Positions 33,724 through 44,197 of a stretch of 64,000 nucleotides of DNA are shown piece after piece. The notes beneath the pieces are model-generated. The model was not told the origin of the DNA. It did not search any database and saw only the letters and a list, made by a program, of their open reading frames with translations. Made by a program: the position numbers and the translations under genes. The DNA comes from Deinococcus depolymerans (lineage in GTDB: Bacteria > Deinococcota > Deinococci > Deinococcales > Deinococcaceae): the NCBI RefSeq assembly GCF_039522025.1, contig NZ_BAAADB010000029.1, forward strand, positions 248,001 through 312,000, in the 5' to 3' direction. Every line of letters begins with the position of its first letter. Position 1 is the stretch's first letter.

Positions 33724-34308
33724 ATGACCGACCATCCCGCACACGTCACCCTCAAACCCCTGCTGGACTTCACGCCCGCCGAGTGGCGCACCCTGCACTC
33801 CTTCTTCCGCAGCCGCGAACTGGCCGACTGGAACGACGCCAAACCCATCCGCATGCCCGAATGGCTGTTCCGGCGCGTCATGCAGGACGAGGAACGCACC
33901 GGGGAACGCCACGGCTTCGGCGTCATGGACGAACAGGGCCGCCTGATCGGCAGCGCCGAACTGTACGACCTGCGCCCCCCACCCCCCCTGACCGCCACCG
34001 TCGCCACCCTCGGCGTGATGATCGGCCTGCCCGAACTGTGGGGACGCGGGTACGGCCGGCAGGCCGTGCAGGCACTGCTGCGCTGGGCCTTTCAGGAACG
34101 CGAGTTCCCGCTCAGCCGCATCCGCCTGACCACCTTCGGACACAACCGCCGCGCCCAGCGCGCCTTCCTGGGCGTCGGGTTCCGCGAGGTGGGCCGCAGC
34201 GAACGTCAGGGCCGCACGGACGTACACATGGAACTCACCCGGGGCGAATGGCAGGCCCGGCAGGACACCCCGCCCCACCCCACCCCGCCCGACCCGGGCG
34301 GGGAATAA
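33724..34308 (+). CDS. GNAT-family N-acetyltransferase (RimJ/RimL-like)
   Basis: Transfers acetyl from acetyl-CoA to an unknown amine. The acetyl-CoA loop ELWGRGYGRQAVQALL (near 98-113) and the NRRAQRAFLGVGFREVG segment are typical of the RimJ/RimL group. ATG 33724 lies 4 bp after the CysQ stop without a ribosome site, so it is likely coupled. The Pro-rich tail PPHPTPPDPGGE is probably disordered. 194 residues. Confidence 0.88.
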   Translation: MTDHPAHVTLKPLLDFTPAEWRTLHSFFRSRELADWNDAKPIRMPEWLFRRVMQDEERTGERHGFGVMDEQGRLIGSAELYDLRPPPPLTATVATLGVMIGLPELWGRGYGRQAVQALLRWAFQEREFPLSRIRLTTFGHNRRAQRAFLGVGFREVGRSERQGRTDVHMELTRGEWQARQDTPPHPTPPDPGGE

Positions 34309-34316
34309 TGACGGGC

Positions 34317-35240
34317 ATGCGCGTCCTGCTTCCCGACCTGCCCGAGTTCCGCGCCCTGAGCCACCACGACGAGGGGGGCGTGCCCGGCGTGACCTTCGAC
34401 CACTACACCCGCACGCACGTCCCGGACGGCCCGGCCGACGGCATGGTCCTGTGGATGACCGGCCCGCAGATCCGCGCCCGCCTGCTCGCCACGCCCGGCC
34501 TGAAGTGGGTGCTGACCCTGACCGCCGGCATCGACCACGTACAGGGCGCCCTGCCGCCCGGCGTGGCACTGTTCAACGCCAGCCGCCTGCACGACCGCGC
34601 CGTGGCGGTCCACGCCCTGAGCGGCATGCTCGCCGCGGCGCGCGGCCTGCACCGCTTCCGGGACGCGCAGGGCCGCCGCCACTGGGACGCCCCGGCCCTG
34701 CCCGGCGATTCCGCCCTGACCACCCTGGACGGCGCGAACGTCGTCCTGTGGGGCTACGGACACATCGGCCGGAACCTCGAGGAACTTCTCGCCCCGCACG
34801 GCGCGCACGTGCGCGGCATCCGCAGCGCCACCCCCACGGACGAACGTGACGAACTGCTGCGTGCCGCCGACTGGGTGGTCCTGCTGCTGCCCAGCACCCC
34901 CGACACGCGCGGCGTCGTGAACGCCGACACCCTGGCCCTCCTGAAACCCGGCGCGTGGCTCGTGAACGTCGGACGCGGCAACCTGATCGTCACGGACGAC
35001 CTCGTCACGGCCCTGCGCGACGGGTCGCTGGGCGGCGCGGTCCTGGACGTCACCGACCCGGAACCCCTCCCCGAGGGACACCCCCTGTGGACGCAGCCGA
35101 ACGTGATCCTCACGCCCCACATCGCCAGCACCACCACCGACCTCGTCACGCGCGGCGCTCACCTCACCCGCGACTTCCTGATCGACCTGCAACAGGGCCA
35201 CGAACCCGACGGACGCGTCACTGCCGGACGCACGTACTGA
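34317..35240 (+). CDS. D-isomer-specific 2-hydroxyacid dehydrogenase
   Basis: NAD-dependent 2-hydroxyacid dehydrogenase/phosphoglycerate-dehydrogenase-like fold. Dinucleotide loop GYGHIGRNLEE, NVGRGNLI with the substrate Arg region, and catalytic His in TPHIAS are seen. Two starts compete: ATG 34308 (overlapping the GNAT TAA) and ATG 34317, which has AATAAT 7 bases upstream and would be leaderless. I prefer the latter, giving 307 residues beginning MRVLLPDL. Substrate unknown. A repeat starts immediately after its TGA. Confidence 0.9.
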   Translation: MRVLLPDLPEFRALSHHDEGGVPGVTFDHYTRTHVPDGPADGMVLWMTGPQIRARLLATPGLKWVLTLTAGIDHVQGALPPGVALFNASRLHDRAVAVHALSGMLAAARGLHRFRDAQGRRHWDAPALPGDSALTTLDGANVVLWGYGHIGRNLEELLAPHGAHVRGIRSATPTDERDELLRAADWVVLLLPSTPDTRGVVNADTLALLKPGAWLVNVGRGNLIVTDDLVTALRDGSLGGAVLDVTDPEPLPEGHPLWTQPNVILTPHIASTTTDLVTRGAHLTRDFLIDLQQGHEPDGRVTAGRTY

Positions 35241-35374
35241 CACGGACTCCGATTGAATGGGCTTCAAAGCCCGTTCAATCCGAGCGAAGCGAGTTGGAGC
35301 TGGGCGGGTTCCGGGCGTGGAGTTGGCAGATCAGTGGTGTTCCGATCTGTGAACGAAACAAACGGCAGTCCGTA
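35241..35374 (+). repeat. Dispersed palindromic repeat, copy F (134 bp), abutting a stop codon
   Basis: CACGGACTCCG to GGCAGTCCGTA. The left TGA (35238-35240) is the stop codon of the hydroxyacid dehydrogenase and the right flank is TGA (35375-35377). Right stem AGATCAG..CCGATCT. Confidence 0.92.
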
Positions 35375-35539
35375 TGACACTGCTGCCCACGCCGGTCGCG
35401 GGAGGCACGCCCGTGCAGCGCGGCCCGGACCGACATGTGCGGCACCCGATCGACACGGCGCTGCGCCTGCTCTCGGGCGGCTGGTCGGTCGCACGGGGCG
35501 GCTCGGTGAGCGTCGTGGGCCCCTGCTGCTCGCGCACCT

Positions 35540-35965
35540 TCACCCCAGCCAGCGCAGGTGCCGCGTGACGTTCTGCACGTGGTCGCCCCAGTGGGCGTCG
35601 TGGGAGAAGCGCAGCCACGCCAGCGCGTCGGCCTCGTCCGTGTCGGCCAGCGCGAGGGCGGTGCCCAGGGCAAGGGCGAGGTCCGTCAGGTCGTCCAGCG
35701 CGTCGCCGATCTCGGCGGGAAGGTCGCAGTGGCCCAGGGCGCGCCCGGTGGCCGGGTCGTAGAAGCCGGGTTCCGGCCACGCCCTGGCAATGTGGGCGCG
35801 CAGGTCGCAGTACGCCTCGCGCGGTGGGGTGTCGGCGTCCGGCACGCCGAAGGGCAGCGCCTGCACCTCCCGCCGCAACCCATCCAGCAGGTCGGCCAGC
35901 GCGCCGGGCGTGAGGCCCTCCCGGTCCAGCAGGGCTGCCTGAACCCGGCGCACGTGCGCCAGCAT
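35540..35965 (-). CDS. DUF5063 family protein
   Basis: Unknown function. The 141-residue protein fits DUF5063 by the ADLLDGLRREVQAL helix, the CDLPAEIGDALDDL segment and the late LRFSHDAHWGDHVQN motif. All-helical and acidic; no membrane segment. ATG 35965 overlaps the mnmA TGA as TGATG, so it is co-translated with mnmA. The 162 bp beyond its end up to repeat F hold nothing I recognise. Confidence 0.78.
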   Translation of the reverse strand: MLAHVRRVQAALLDREGLTPGALADLLDGLRREVQALPFGVPDADTPPREAYCDLRAHIARAWPEPGFYDPATGRALGHCDLPAEIGDALDDLTDLALALGTALALADTDEADALAWLRFSHDAHWGDHVQNVTRHLRWLG

Positions 35966-37143
35966 CAGGACAGCAGCACCGCCGGGCGTTTCTTCGGCGG
36001 GGCTTTCGGTGCGGGCAGGGTGGGGACGTGGTCCTCGATCAGGCCGCCGCCCAGCAGGCGCGGTCCGGCGTACAGCACGGCGCTCTGGCCGGGGGCGACC
36101 GCGAACTGCGGGTCCTGGAAGGCCAGTTCGAAGCCGCTCTCGTCGGCGCGGATCACGCGGGCCTTGACGGGCGCGGTGCGGTAACGGACCTGCACTTCCA
36201 GTTCGTCGGGCAGGTCGGTCAGGTCGATCAGGTAGTTGGCACTCTGCGCCTTCAGGCCGGTCCACAGGCAGTCGTCGTAATCGCCGACCCAGACGGTGTT
36301 CGTGTCGGGCGCGAGGTGCACGACGTGCCGCACGCGGTGCGACTGGTACAGGCCCAGGCCCTTCTTCTGGCCCAGCGTGTAGAACTGCGTGCCCAGGTGT
36401 TCCCCGACGACCTCGCCGCTGCTGATCTCGCGGATGAAGCCCTGGCTCTGCGGGATGTGCTCGGCCACGAAGTCCTGCACCTTGCCGGGCACGAAGCAGA
36501 TGTTCTGACTCTCGGGTTTCTGCGCCGTCAGCAGGCCGCGTTCCTCGGCGATCTGACGCACCTGCGGTTTCTCCAGCTCGCCCACCGGGAAGAGGATGTA
36601 CGGCAGCGCGTCACGCGGCGTGCCCCACAGGAAGTACGTCTGGTCCTTGCGGGGATCGTCGCCCCGATGGAATTCCACCTCGCCCCGCGCGTTCTCCACG
36701 CGCTTCACGTAATGCCCGGTCGCGACGTAGCGGCAGCCGAGCATCTTCGCCTTCTTCACCAGTTCGTCGAACTTCACCTTGGTGTTGCAGTTCACGCAGG
36801 GGTTCGGTGTGCGCCCCTTGCTGTACTCGTCGATGAACGGTCCGACGATGTGCCGCTGGAACTGCTCGCGGTAGTCCAGCAGGTAGAACGGCACGCCCAC
36901 CTGCTCGGCCACGCGCCGCGCCTCGTACGCCGCGTCGGGCGAGCAGCACGAGTCGAAGGTGTCCGTGCGCTTGTCGTCCGGCCAGAAGCGCATCATCGCG
37001 CCGACCACCTGATACCCCTGGTCCTTCAGCAGCGCCGCTGTGACGCTACTGTCCACGCCGCCGGACATGGCGCACAGCACCCGTTCCCCCGCAGCGGCGG
37101 CAGGGGCAGGGACGGTCGCGGAAGCAGGGGTCGGGGCACTCAT
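35965..37143 (-). CDS. mnmA: tRNA 2-thiouridylase MnmA
   Basis: Thiolates uridine 34 of tRNA-Lys, -Glu and -Gln. P-loop SGGVDSS (27-33); catalytic cysteine pair C116 (NPCVNC) and C216 (NICFVPG). The first about 20 residues are an Ala/Pro-rich extension. The tail LPAPKAPPKKR is basic. ATG 37143; no ribosome site or clean -10 was seen, so the start is less certain (GTG at the ERVLCAMSGG segment is possible). 392 residues. Confidence 0.95.
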   Translation of the reverse strand: MSAPTPASATVPAPAAAAGERVLCAMSGGVDSSVTAALLKDQGYQVVGAMMRFWPDDKRTDTFDSCCSPDAAYEARRVAEQVGVPFYLLDYREQFQRHIVGPFIDEYSKGRTPNPCVNCNTKVKFDELVKKAKMLGCRYVATGHYVKRVENARGEVEFHRGDDPRKDQTYFLWGTPRDALPYILFPVGELEKPQVRQIAEERGLLTAQKPESQNICFVPGKVQDFVAEHIPQSQGFIREISSGEVVGEHLGTQFYTLGQKKGLGLYQSHRVRHVVHLAPDTNTVWVGDYDDCLWTGLKAQSANYLIDLTDLPDELEVQVRYRTAPVKARVIRADESGFELAFQDPQFAVAPGQSAVLYAGPRLLGGGLIEDHVPTLPAPKAPPKKRPAVLLS

Positions 37144-37238
37144 ACAGCCGCGCAGCTTAACAGACCCCCACCGGGGCGGCGGTGACGCGCGCGGCAATTG
37201 AGGGACGAGCAAGGCGACCGTCCGGCTACGCTGTGGGC

Positions 37239-37717
37239 ATGCGACCTGCCCTCCCGCGCGTGCTGTTTCCACTCCTGCTGGCCTCGTCAGCACTGGCGGT
37301 GGACGTCATGTACGGCAACCCCCGCTTCGATTACTGGGTCAACGTCCCAGGGGACCTGGGAGCGCTGCGCCCGCCGGACAACGGGAACGGGCAGTCATGG
37401 GTCAGCGGGGACGGACTGGTGCGGGTGGCGGCCTGGGGCAGCTACGGGCCGGGGGTGTTCGACGCCCCCAGCGTCTCCGCGTGGGCCGCGTACACCGAGC
37501 GGCAGGAGGTCGCCTCGGGCAGTCGGGTCACGTACCGGCGGCTGCTGCCCGGCGCGTTCGTTCTGAGCGGGTATCAGCGGGACGGGCGGATCTTCTACCA
37601 GCGGGTGCTCGTGCGGGACGGGACCGAGGCGGCGGTGCGGGTCATGTACCCGGAGGCGCGGCGGGGCGTGTGGGACGCGCGAACCGCGCGGATCGCCGCG
37701 TCACTGCGCTGGGGGCT

Positions 37718-37721
<4 letters not shown>
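37239..37721 (+). CDS. Secreted hypothetical protein, 160 residues
   Basis: I do not recognise this protein. Signal peptide 1-20 ends ASSALA; the mature part (VDVMYGNPRFDYWVNVPGDL) resembles the fold of periplasmic lipoproteins in its alternating beta strands but has no lipobox. TACGCT (37227-37232) 6 bases before ATG 37239, leaderless. Its stop codon interlocks with that of the convergent hydroxylase gene. Confidence 0.78.
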
Positions 37722-38558
<837 letters not shown>

Positions 38559-38566
<8 letters not shown>

Positions 38567-39251
38567 GGCGCGCCTCCCACAGGTGCAGGCTGTCCAGGCT
38601 GGTGCTGCGCGCCACCTGCCCCGCTGCGTCCGGTCCCAGGGGCAGCGCGGCGTGCAGCGCGCGGTAATGCTCGCGCGAGCGGTCCCGGCGATGGGCGTCG
38701 CTGAAGTAGATCGCCCCGGCGCGGGCGTACACCTCGGCGAACGCGCCCAGCAGCAGCGGGGCCAGCGCGTTCCCGCTGCCGTGCGCGGCGAGCGTCTGGA
38801 ACGTCCAGTCGAACGCGGCGAAGGTGTGCGGCAGGCCCGGGTCGGCCGACTCGGCGGGCGGCGTCCCGAGGTGCGCCCGCAGCGCCTGCGGGTCGCGGGC
38901 GGCGGTCTGCGCGACCCAGTGGGGCAGCAGCGCGGCGCGCAGGTCCAGCAGGTCCGGCACCATGCGGCCCAGCTCGCCGTGCCGGGACAGGTGCGCCAGG
39001 ACGCGCAGGCCGCCCTCGTGCGGGTGCAGGACGCGGGTGGGTTTCCCCTGCCGGATCTCCAGCAGGCCGTCGCGTGCCAGGCGTTGCAGCGCCTCGCGCA
39101 GGGTGGGCCGCGTGACGCCCAGGCTGGCCGCGAGTTCCCGTTCGGCGGGCAGGGTGCTGCCGGGCGGGTACGTGCCGTCCAGCAGGCGGGCGAGCAGGGT
39201 GTCCTCGGCGTGCAGCGCGGGCCGCAGCGGGGCGGGGGTGGGGCCGGTCAT
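38559..39251 (-). CDS. GntR-family regulator, FadR subfamily
   Basis: N-terminal winged helix-turn-helix (LPAERELAASLGVTRPTLRE, about 34-53) and a helical FadR-like C-terminal domain. It begins the bicistronic unit with the membrane hydroxylase. ATG 39251 has GAGGAGG 6 bases upstream. A palindrome TGGTCTGACCA matching the FadR operator style lies 32 bp upstream, so it probably represses itself and the hydroxylase, relieved by an acyl-CoA-like ligand. Ligand unproven. 230 residues. Confidence 0.88.
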
Positions 39252-39280
39252 GGAAACCTCCTCGGCAGGGCTCAGTGGTC

Positions 39281-39295
39281 AGTGGTCTGACCAGT
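39281..39295. promoter_or_regulatory. FadR-like operator
   Basis: AGTGGTCTGACCAGT contains the perfect 11-bp palindrome TGGTC-T-GACCA and matches the FadR-type CTGGTCnGACCAG pattern with one mismatch. Another half-site, AGTGGTC, lies just left (39275). It is between the regulator and lysA promoters. Confidence 0.75.
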
Positions 39296-39350
39296 CTGGG
39301 CTGACCACCGCCCGCCCGTCAAGCCCGCCCCGCCCGCTACACTCCCCGGC

Positions 39351-40496
39351 ATGAGTCTGAGCCCCGAGCAATTCCGGACCGCCGCGCAACAGTACGGCAC
39401 CCCCCTGTACGTGTACGACGCCGCCGAACTCGACGCCGCCCTGGCCCGCGTCCGCGCCGCGTTCGGGGACGCCCGCGCGTACTACGCCATGAAAGCCAAC
39501 CCCAACCTGACCCTCCTGCGCCACCTGCACGCCCGGGGCGTCGGCTTCGAATGCGTCAGCGCCGGGGAACTCGCCCGCGCCGCCCACATCGGTGCGGCGG
39601 GCGACCGCATCCTCGTGAACGGGCCCGCCAAGACGCCCGGCGAGTACGCCACCGGCGCCGAACTCGGCGCGACGTTCATCCTCGACCGCGAAGAGGAGGT
39701 GACGCTGCTGCCGCCCGCCTCCCGCGCCCTGGTGCGCGTGAACCCCGCCCTGAACGTCAGCACCCACGACCACCTCGCCACCGGCGCCGCCGGCAGCAAG
39801 TTCGGCGTCACCCTGGAGCAGGCCCCGCGCGTGCTGGACGCCCTGCGCGCCGCCGGGCACACCGCCCTGGGCCTGCACGTGCACATCGGCAGCGCCATCC
39901 GCGACGCGCACGACTTCACCGCCGCCTTCCACCGCCTCGGCGACCTGCGCGCCCACACCGGCCCGCTCGACGTCCTCGACGCCGGGGGCGGCTGGGGCCT
40001 GGGCGCCGACCTGCACGGCATCGCCCGCGAAGCCCGCGCCGCCGCCGCCACCTTCGGCGCGCACCTCTGGGTCGAACCCGGCCGGTACCTCGTCGCGCAG
40101 GCCGGCACCCTCCTGACCCGCGTGGTCGGCACCAAACGCACCGGCCGGAACTTCGTCCTCGTGGACGCGGGCATGACCGAACTCCTGCGCCCCATGCTGT
40201 ACGGCGCCACCCACCCCGTCACGCCCCTCTGGGACCGCGGCGGGACCGACACCTGGGACCTCGCCGGCCCCGCCTGCGAGAGCGGCGACCTCCTCGCGCG
40301 CGACCTCACCCTGCCCGACCCGCAGCCCGGCGACCTCCTCGCCATCCACGAAGCCGGCGCGTACGGCGCCGCCATGAGCAGCAACTACCTCACCCGCCCC
40401 CGCCCCGCCGAGGTCCTGCACGACGCAGGCACCTGGACCGTCATCCGCCAGCGCGAAACCCCGCAGGACATCTGGCGCATGGAAGAGAATGTGTAA
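39351..40496 (+). CDS. lysA: Diaminopimelate decarboxylase family (LysA)
   Basis: Fold-type III PLP decarboxylase. PLP lysine K48 in YYAMKANPN; HVHIGSAI; DAGGGWG; and GPACESGDLLARD with the active-site Cys. 381 residues, normal for LysA; carboxynorspermidine decarboxylase is the main alternative. TACACT (39338-39343) 7 bases before ATG 39351, leaderless. Deinococcus is known for ornithine-containing peptidoglycan and an aminoadipate lysine route, so the physiological substrate deserves a check. Confidence 0.88.
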   Translation: MSLSPEQFRTAAQQYGTPLYVYDAAELDAALARVRAAFGDARAYYAMKANPNLTLLRHLHARGVGFECVSAGELARAAHIGAAGDRILVNGPAKTPGEYATGAELGATFILDREEEVTLLPPASRALVRVNPALNVSTHDHLATGAAGSKFGVTLEQAPRVLDALRAAGHTALGLHVHIGSAIRDAHDFTAAFHRLGDLRAHTGPLDVLDAGGGWGLGADLHGIAREARAAAATFGAHLWVEPGRYLVAQAGTLLTRVVGTKRTGRNFVLVDAGMTELLRPMLYGATHPVTPLWDRGGTDTWDLAGPACESGDLLARDLTLPDPQPGDLLAIHEAGAYGAAMSSNYLTRPRPAEVLHDAGTWTVIRQRETPQDIWRMEENV

Positions 40497-40559
40497 AAAT
40501 CCGCGTTCTCATGGGCGTTTTTCATTCTGTGGAGGGCGCCGGCGCGCTAGCTTGACCGG

Positions 40560-41570
40560 GTGATCGCCAAGGACCTCGAACCGCAAACCCACACTGACCC
40601 CCTGCGCCGCGCCGGGTACGAGGCCGAACGCCAGATGGCCCACTACCTCAAACGCGCCTTCGCGGAGGAACTGGACATCATTGTCCTGAACAACCTGCGC
40701 GTTGAACGGAACGGTGAAATCGCTCAGGTCGATCACCTGCTCCTGCACCGGCACGGGATGATCGTCGTCGAGAGCAAATCCGTCACGGCAGAGATCAGCG
40801 TGAACGAACGAGGAGAGTGGGCGCGGCACTGGAAGGGGCAGACTCGGGGCGTGCGTTCCCCCGTTCTTCAGGCCCGGTTGCAGGGAGACTTGCTGCACAC
40901 CCTGCTGAAAGACCACGCCGAGCAGTTACTGGGCAAATTCATGCTGGGCAAGGTCCAGAAAGGATTCGGGAGCATGCATGTCGACGTGATCGTCGCCATC
41001 TCGGACAGTGGTGTCATCAGGGGCGGCGCGCATGTCCCCTCCGAGGTGCTCAAGGCCGATCAGGTGCCAGACCGCGTCCGTGAATTGACCCGTTACTACC
41101 GCAAGGCGAACAGTGTGTTCTCCCTGAACTTCAAGGATTCCGGGTACGAGGCAACGACCGCTGAACTGGCGGGCATTGCGGCCTTCCTGCGTGGTCGCCA
41201 TGTTCCGGCCCCGGGCGACGCTGCGCCTGCCTTACCTGAAGCGGCCCAGGTCACAGGGCCGCGATCCAGTGCAGGGCCCTCGCGCCCGGAACGCCCCAGC
41301 GCCGCCCCGGTCCGCACGTCGCAGGAGCGGCAGGCGCAGGCGCGGCCCCGGCCGGACGTGGCGTGCCGTGCGTGTGCGTCCGTGAACGTGACGGTGCAGT
41401 TCGGGAAGTACGGGTACTACCTGAAGTGCGGCGACTGCGGTGGGAACACGCCCGCCAAGCCGGTGTGCGGGGCGTGCGGGCAGCCGGGGAAGGTCAGCAA
41501 GCGCGGCCTGGAGTTCACCGCGACCTGCGCGGGCGGGCACACCTGGGCGTACTGGACGAACCCGGCCTGA
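40560..41570 (+). CDS. NERD-domain protein with C-terminal zinc ribbons
   Basis: N-terminal nuclease-related (NERD) domain (about 17-135): GYEAERQMAHYL, the QVDHLLL strand and VVESKS match the Asp/Glu-x-Lys core of this restriction-like fold. A Pro/Ala/Gln linker (about 210-262) leads to a zinc-ribbon end with CRAC, CGDC and CGAC pairs similar to topoisomerase-type fingers. Probably a DNA/RNA-processing nuclease; target unknown. GTG 40560 has TAGCTT 6 bases upstream, leaderless. Base composition in the first half is visibly less GC-rich than the neighbours, hinting at transfer. Confidence 0.85.
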   Translation: MIAKDLEPQTHTDPLRRAGYEAERQMAHYLKRAFAEELDIIVLNNLRVERNGEIAQVDHLLLHRHGMIVVESKSVTAEISVNERGEWARHWKGQTRGVRSPVLQARLQGDLLHTLLKDHAEQLLGKFMLGKVQKGFGSMHVDVIVAISDSGVIRGGAHVPSEVLKADQVPDRVRELTRYYRKANSVFSLNFKDSGYEATTAELAGIAAFLRGRHVPAPGDAAPALPEAAQVTGPRSSAGPSRPERPSAAPVRTSQERQAQARPRPDVACRACASVNVTVQFGKYGYYLKCGDCGGNTPAKPVCGACGQPGKVSKRGLEFTATCAGGHTWAYWTNPA

Positions 41571-41579
41571 ACGCGGGAA

Positions 41580-41609
41580 GGAGGCGGGGGCTGGCCGCGC
41601 CCCGCCTCC
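41580..41609 (+). terminator. Hairpin after the NERD gene
   Basis: GGAGGCGGG (41580-41588) pairs with CCCGCCTCC (41601-41609), 10 bp after the stop. The short repeat copy G follows immediately and adds a second hairpin. Confidence 0.6.
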
Positions 41610-41615
41610 CACTAA

Positions 41616-41664
41616 TACGGACTCCGATTGAACGGCTGTATAAGCCATTCAACCGGAGTCCGTA
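41616..41664 (+). repeat. Dispersed palindromic repeat, copy G (short form, 49 bp)
   Basis: TACGGACTCCGATTG..CAACCGGAGTCCGTA: only the left stem plus both terminal repeats, forming one nearly perfect hairpin. Flanks are TAA and TTA. The right flank TTA is the TAA stop codon of the minus-strand phospholipase gene. Confidence 0.9.
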
Positions 41665-42303
<639 letters not shown>

Positions 42304-42405
42304 GGGGTTCCTCCGGGAGTGGGGGCGTCGGGTTGTGGGGCGCCTCTCACTGTACCTGCTGATGTCAGGGCAGTGCCAGCCCACGGGCCGCTATCATGAG
42401 CGGCA

Positions 42406-43020
42406 ATGACGGTTCCTCCTGTGTCTTCCCCCGCTGTGCCTGATACGACCCGCGCCCGCATTCAGCAGGAGGCGGCGCGGCTGTTCGTGCAGAGCGGGTA
42501 CCACGGGGTCAGCATGCGCGAGGTGGCCGAGGCGGTCGGCGTGACCAAGCCGGCCCTGTACCACCATTACGCCGACAAGGAGGCGCTGTTCCTGGCGATG
42601 CTGGAGGGCACGCTGGCGGGACTGGCGCGGCTGGTGGCGGCCGCGAACGCGCAGGTGGGCATTCGCCTGCAACTGGATACGCTGGTGTACGAGCTGCTGG
42701 CCAGCGCGCCCGAGCAGCGGGTCGGGTTGCAGCTGGCGGGCGAGCTGCGGCACGTGAGTCCCGAGCGGCGCGGCGCGTTCGAGCGCGAGTACCGCCGGGT
42801 GTGGATCGGGGGTCTGTCGGAGCTGTTCGAGTCGGCCGCGGCCCGCGGTGAGCTGCGCGGCGACGTGCCCCCGGCGATGCTCGCGCGGGCGTTCTTGGCG
42901 CTCACGTACCCGCTGGTGACGGGCGCGCCGTCCAGTGATCCGCAGGGAACCGGACGGGCGCTGCTGGCTGTCTTCCTGGACGGCGCGACGCCCCGGCCCG
43001 GTTCCGACCCGATGAGGTAA
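42406..43020 (+). CDS. TetR-family transcriptional regulator (AcrR-like)
   Basis: Helix-turn-helix GVSMREVAEAVGVTKPALYHH (about 34-54, quoted by its GVTKPALY core), then an all-helical ligand domain with a TetR C-terminal fold; 204 residues. TATCAT (42392-42397) 8 bases before ATG 42406. Divergent from the phospholipase gene with about 100 bp between, so it may control that gene; no clear operator palindrome was found. Confidence 0.88.
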   Translation: MTVPPVSSPAVPDTTRARIQQEAARLFVQSGYHGVSMREVAEAVGVTKPALYHHYADKEALFLAMLEGTLAGLARLVAAANAQVGIRLQLDTLVYELLASAPEQRVGLQLAGELRHVSPERRGAFEREYRRVWIGGLSELFESAAARGELRGDVPPAMLARAFLALTYPLVTGAPSSDPQGTGRALLAVFLDGATPRPGSDPMR

Positions 43021-43137
43021 CCCCCTGTTGCATGAAGATTCCTGAGCGTCCTGCCACGCAGCGGCGCGGGCGTCCATTCAGGATGAACGTCGGTCGCACG
43101 GCACGGGCGCGGTGGCAGGAGGGTGGGGCGGTGTCGT

Positions 43138-43162
43138 GGGCGCGCGTGTCGGCGCCCGTTTT
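43138..43162 (+). terminator. Intrinsic terminator after the TetR gene
   Basis: GGGCGC (43138-43143) pairs with GCGCCC (43152-43157), then GTTTTCT. It lies 118 bp past the stop and just before repeat copy H. Confidence 0.55.
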
Positions 43163-43179
43163 CTGCATTCAGGGAGTGA

Positions 43180-43229
43180 TACGGACTCCGATTGAATGGG
43201 CTGCAAAGTCCATTCAATCAGAGTCCGTA
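43180..43229 (+). repeat. Dispersed palindromic repeat, copy H (short form, 50 bp)
   Basis: TACGGACTCCGATTGAATGG to CCATTCAATCAGAGTCCGTA, a near-perfect hairpin flanked by TGA on both sides (43177-43179, 43230-43232). Confidence 0.92.
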
Positions 43230-43258
43230 TGACCCGCCCTCCTCCGCTCCGCCCCTGC

Positions 43259-44197
43259 CTACCTGGTGGGGGCGTTTTCCGTGGCGCCGCTGGTCGGCGG
43301 GGCGGCCGTCCGGCCGGGCCAGTTGGCGAGGGCCGCGCCGCCCAGGATCACGCCGGCGGCCGCCCACACGGTCAGGGGCAGGCGTTCGTGCAGCAGCGCG
43401 GTACTGAGGATCAGGGCGATCACGGGCGCCAGGGTGTTCCACACGCTGGTGCGGGCCGCGCCGAGCACCTGCGCGCCGCGCGCCCACGCGAGGTACGCCA
43501 CGACGTTCGCGCCCAGGCCGCTGAGCGCCACGCCCGCCCAGGCCAGCGGCGGCGTGCCGCTGAGCTGAACGTGCGGCGCGGCGTACAGCAGGTACGGCAG
43601 GCTGCCCAGCGTGAGGCTGAACGCCACGAACGGCAGCGCCCCCACCTGCGCGGACAGCGTGCGGTTGAACAGCGTGTACAGCGCCCAGGCGGTCGCGGCG
43701 GCCAGCAGCCACCCCATGCCGACGAGCGTGACGGGCGCACCGGGTTGCCGCGTGAGCAGCAGCAGGGTCAGCAGGCCCGTGAAGGCCAGCCCCACCCCGG
43801 CCGCCTGCCGGCGTGTGACCGCCTGGCCCAGCAGCAGGCCCAGCGGCAGGACCAGCACCGGCACCATGCCGTTCACGACCCCGGCCACGCCCGCCGGGGA
43901 CAGGCGGATGCCGGTCAGGAACAATGTCTGGAACACACTGTTGCCCAGCAGGCCAACGCCGGCCACGGTCAGCCAGGTGCGCCGCGACCAGCGGGGCCAC
44001 CCGCCGCTGCGCACGGCCAGCGTCACGAGGACCGTGCCGGCCAGCGCGAACCGTCCGGCGTTGATGCTCTCGGGATTCAGGTGTGACAGCAGCGCCTTGA
44101 GCAGAACGACGTTCCCGCCCCACAGGATCACCGTGACGATCACGCCGGCCAGCGCCAGGGTCGCGGCGCGTGAATCGGTGGAGGCAGGAGCAGGCAC
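43259..44197 (-). CDS. EamA/DMT-family transporter
   Basis: Ten-helix drug/metabolite exporter with two EamA repeats (about 15-145 and 160-295). Signature pieces: LWGGNVVLLKALL in helix 1-2 and WARGAQVLGAARTSVWNTLAPVI in the second repeat (conserved end RTSVW). Substrate unknown. Start is GTG 44197, with TATCTT (44210-44205) 7 bases upstream, rejecting the longer frame. 312 residues; the tail after about 295 is polar. Confidence 0.9.
   Translation of the reverse strand: MPAPASTDSRAATLALAGVIVTVILWGGNVVLLKALLSHLNPESINAGRFALAGTVLVTLAVRSGGWPRWSRRTWLTVAGVGLLGNSVFQTLFLTGIRLSPAGVAGVVNGMVPVLVLPLGLLLGQAVTRRQAAGVGLAFTGLLTLLLLTRQPGAPVTLVGMGWLLAAATAWALYTLFNRTLSAQVGALPFVAFSLTLGSLPYLLYAAPHVQLSGTPPLAWAGVALSGLGANVVAYLAWARGAQVLGAARTSVWNTLAPVIALILSTALLHERLPLTVWAAAGVILGGAALANWPGRTAAPPTSGATENAPTR

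Noticed and set aside
31050..34007. 985-residue minus-strand frame
   Set aside because: Antisense shadow of DedA, glycosylase and CysQ genes, which have clear family motifs and promoters.
35378..35539. Possible gene between repeat F and the DUF5063 gene
   Set aside because: Open frames exist on both strands but start in the repeat and have no start signal or recognisable motif.
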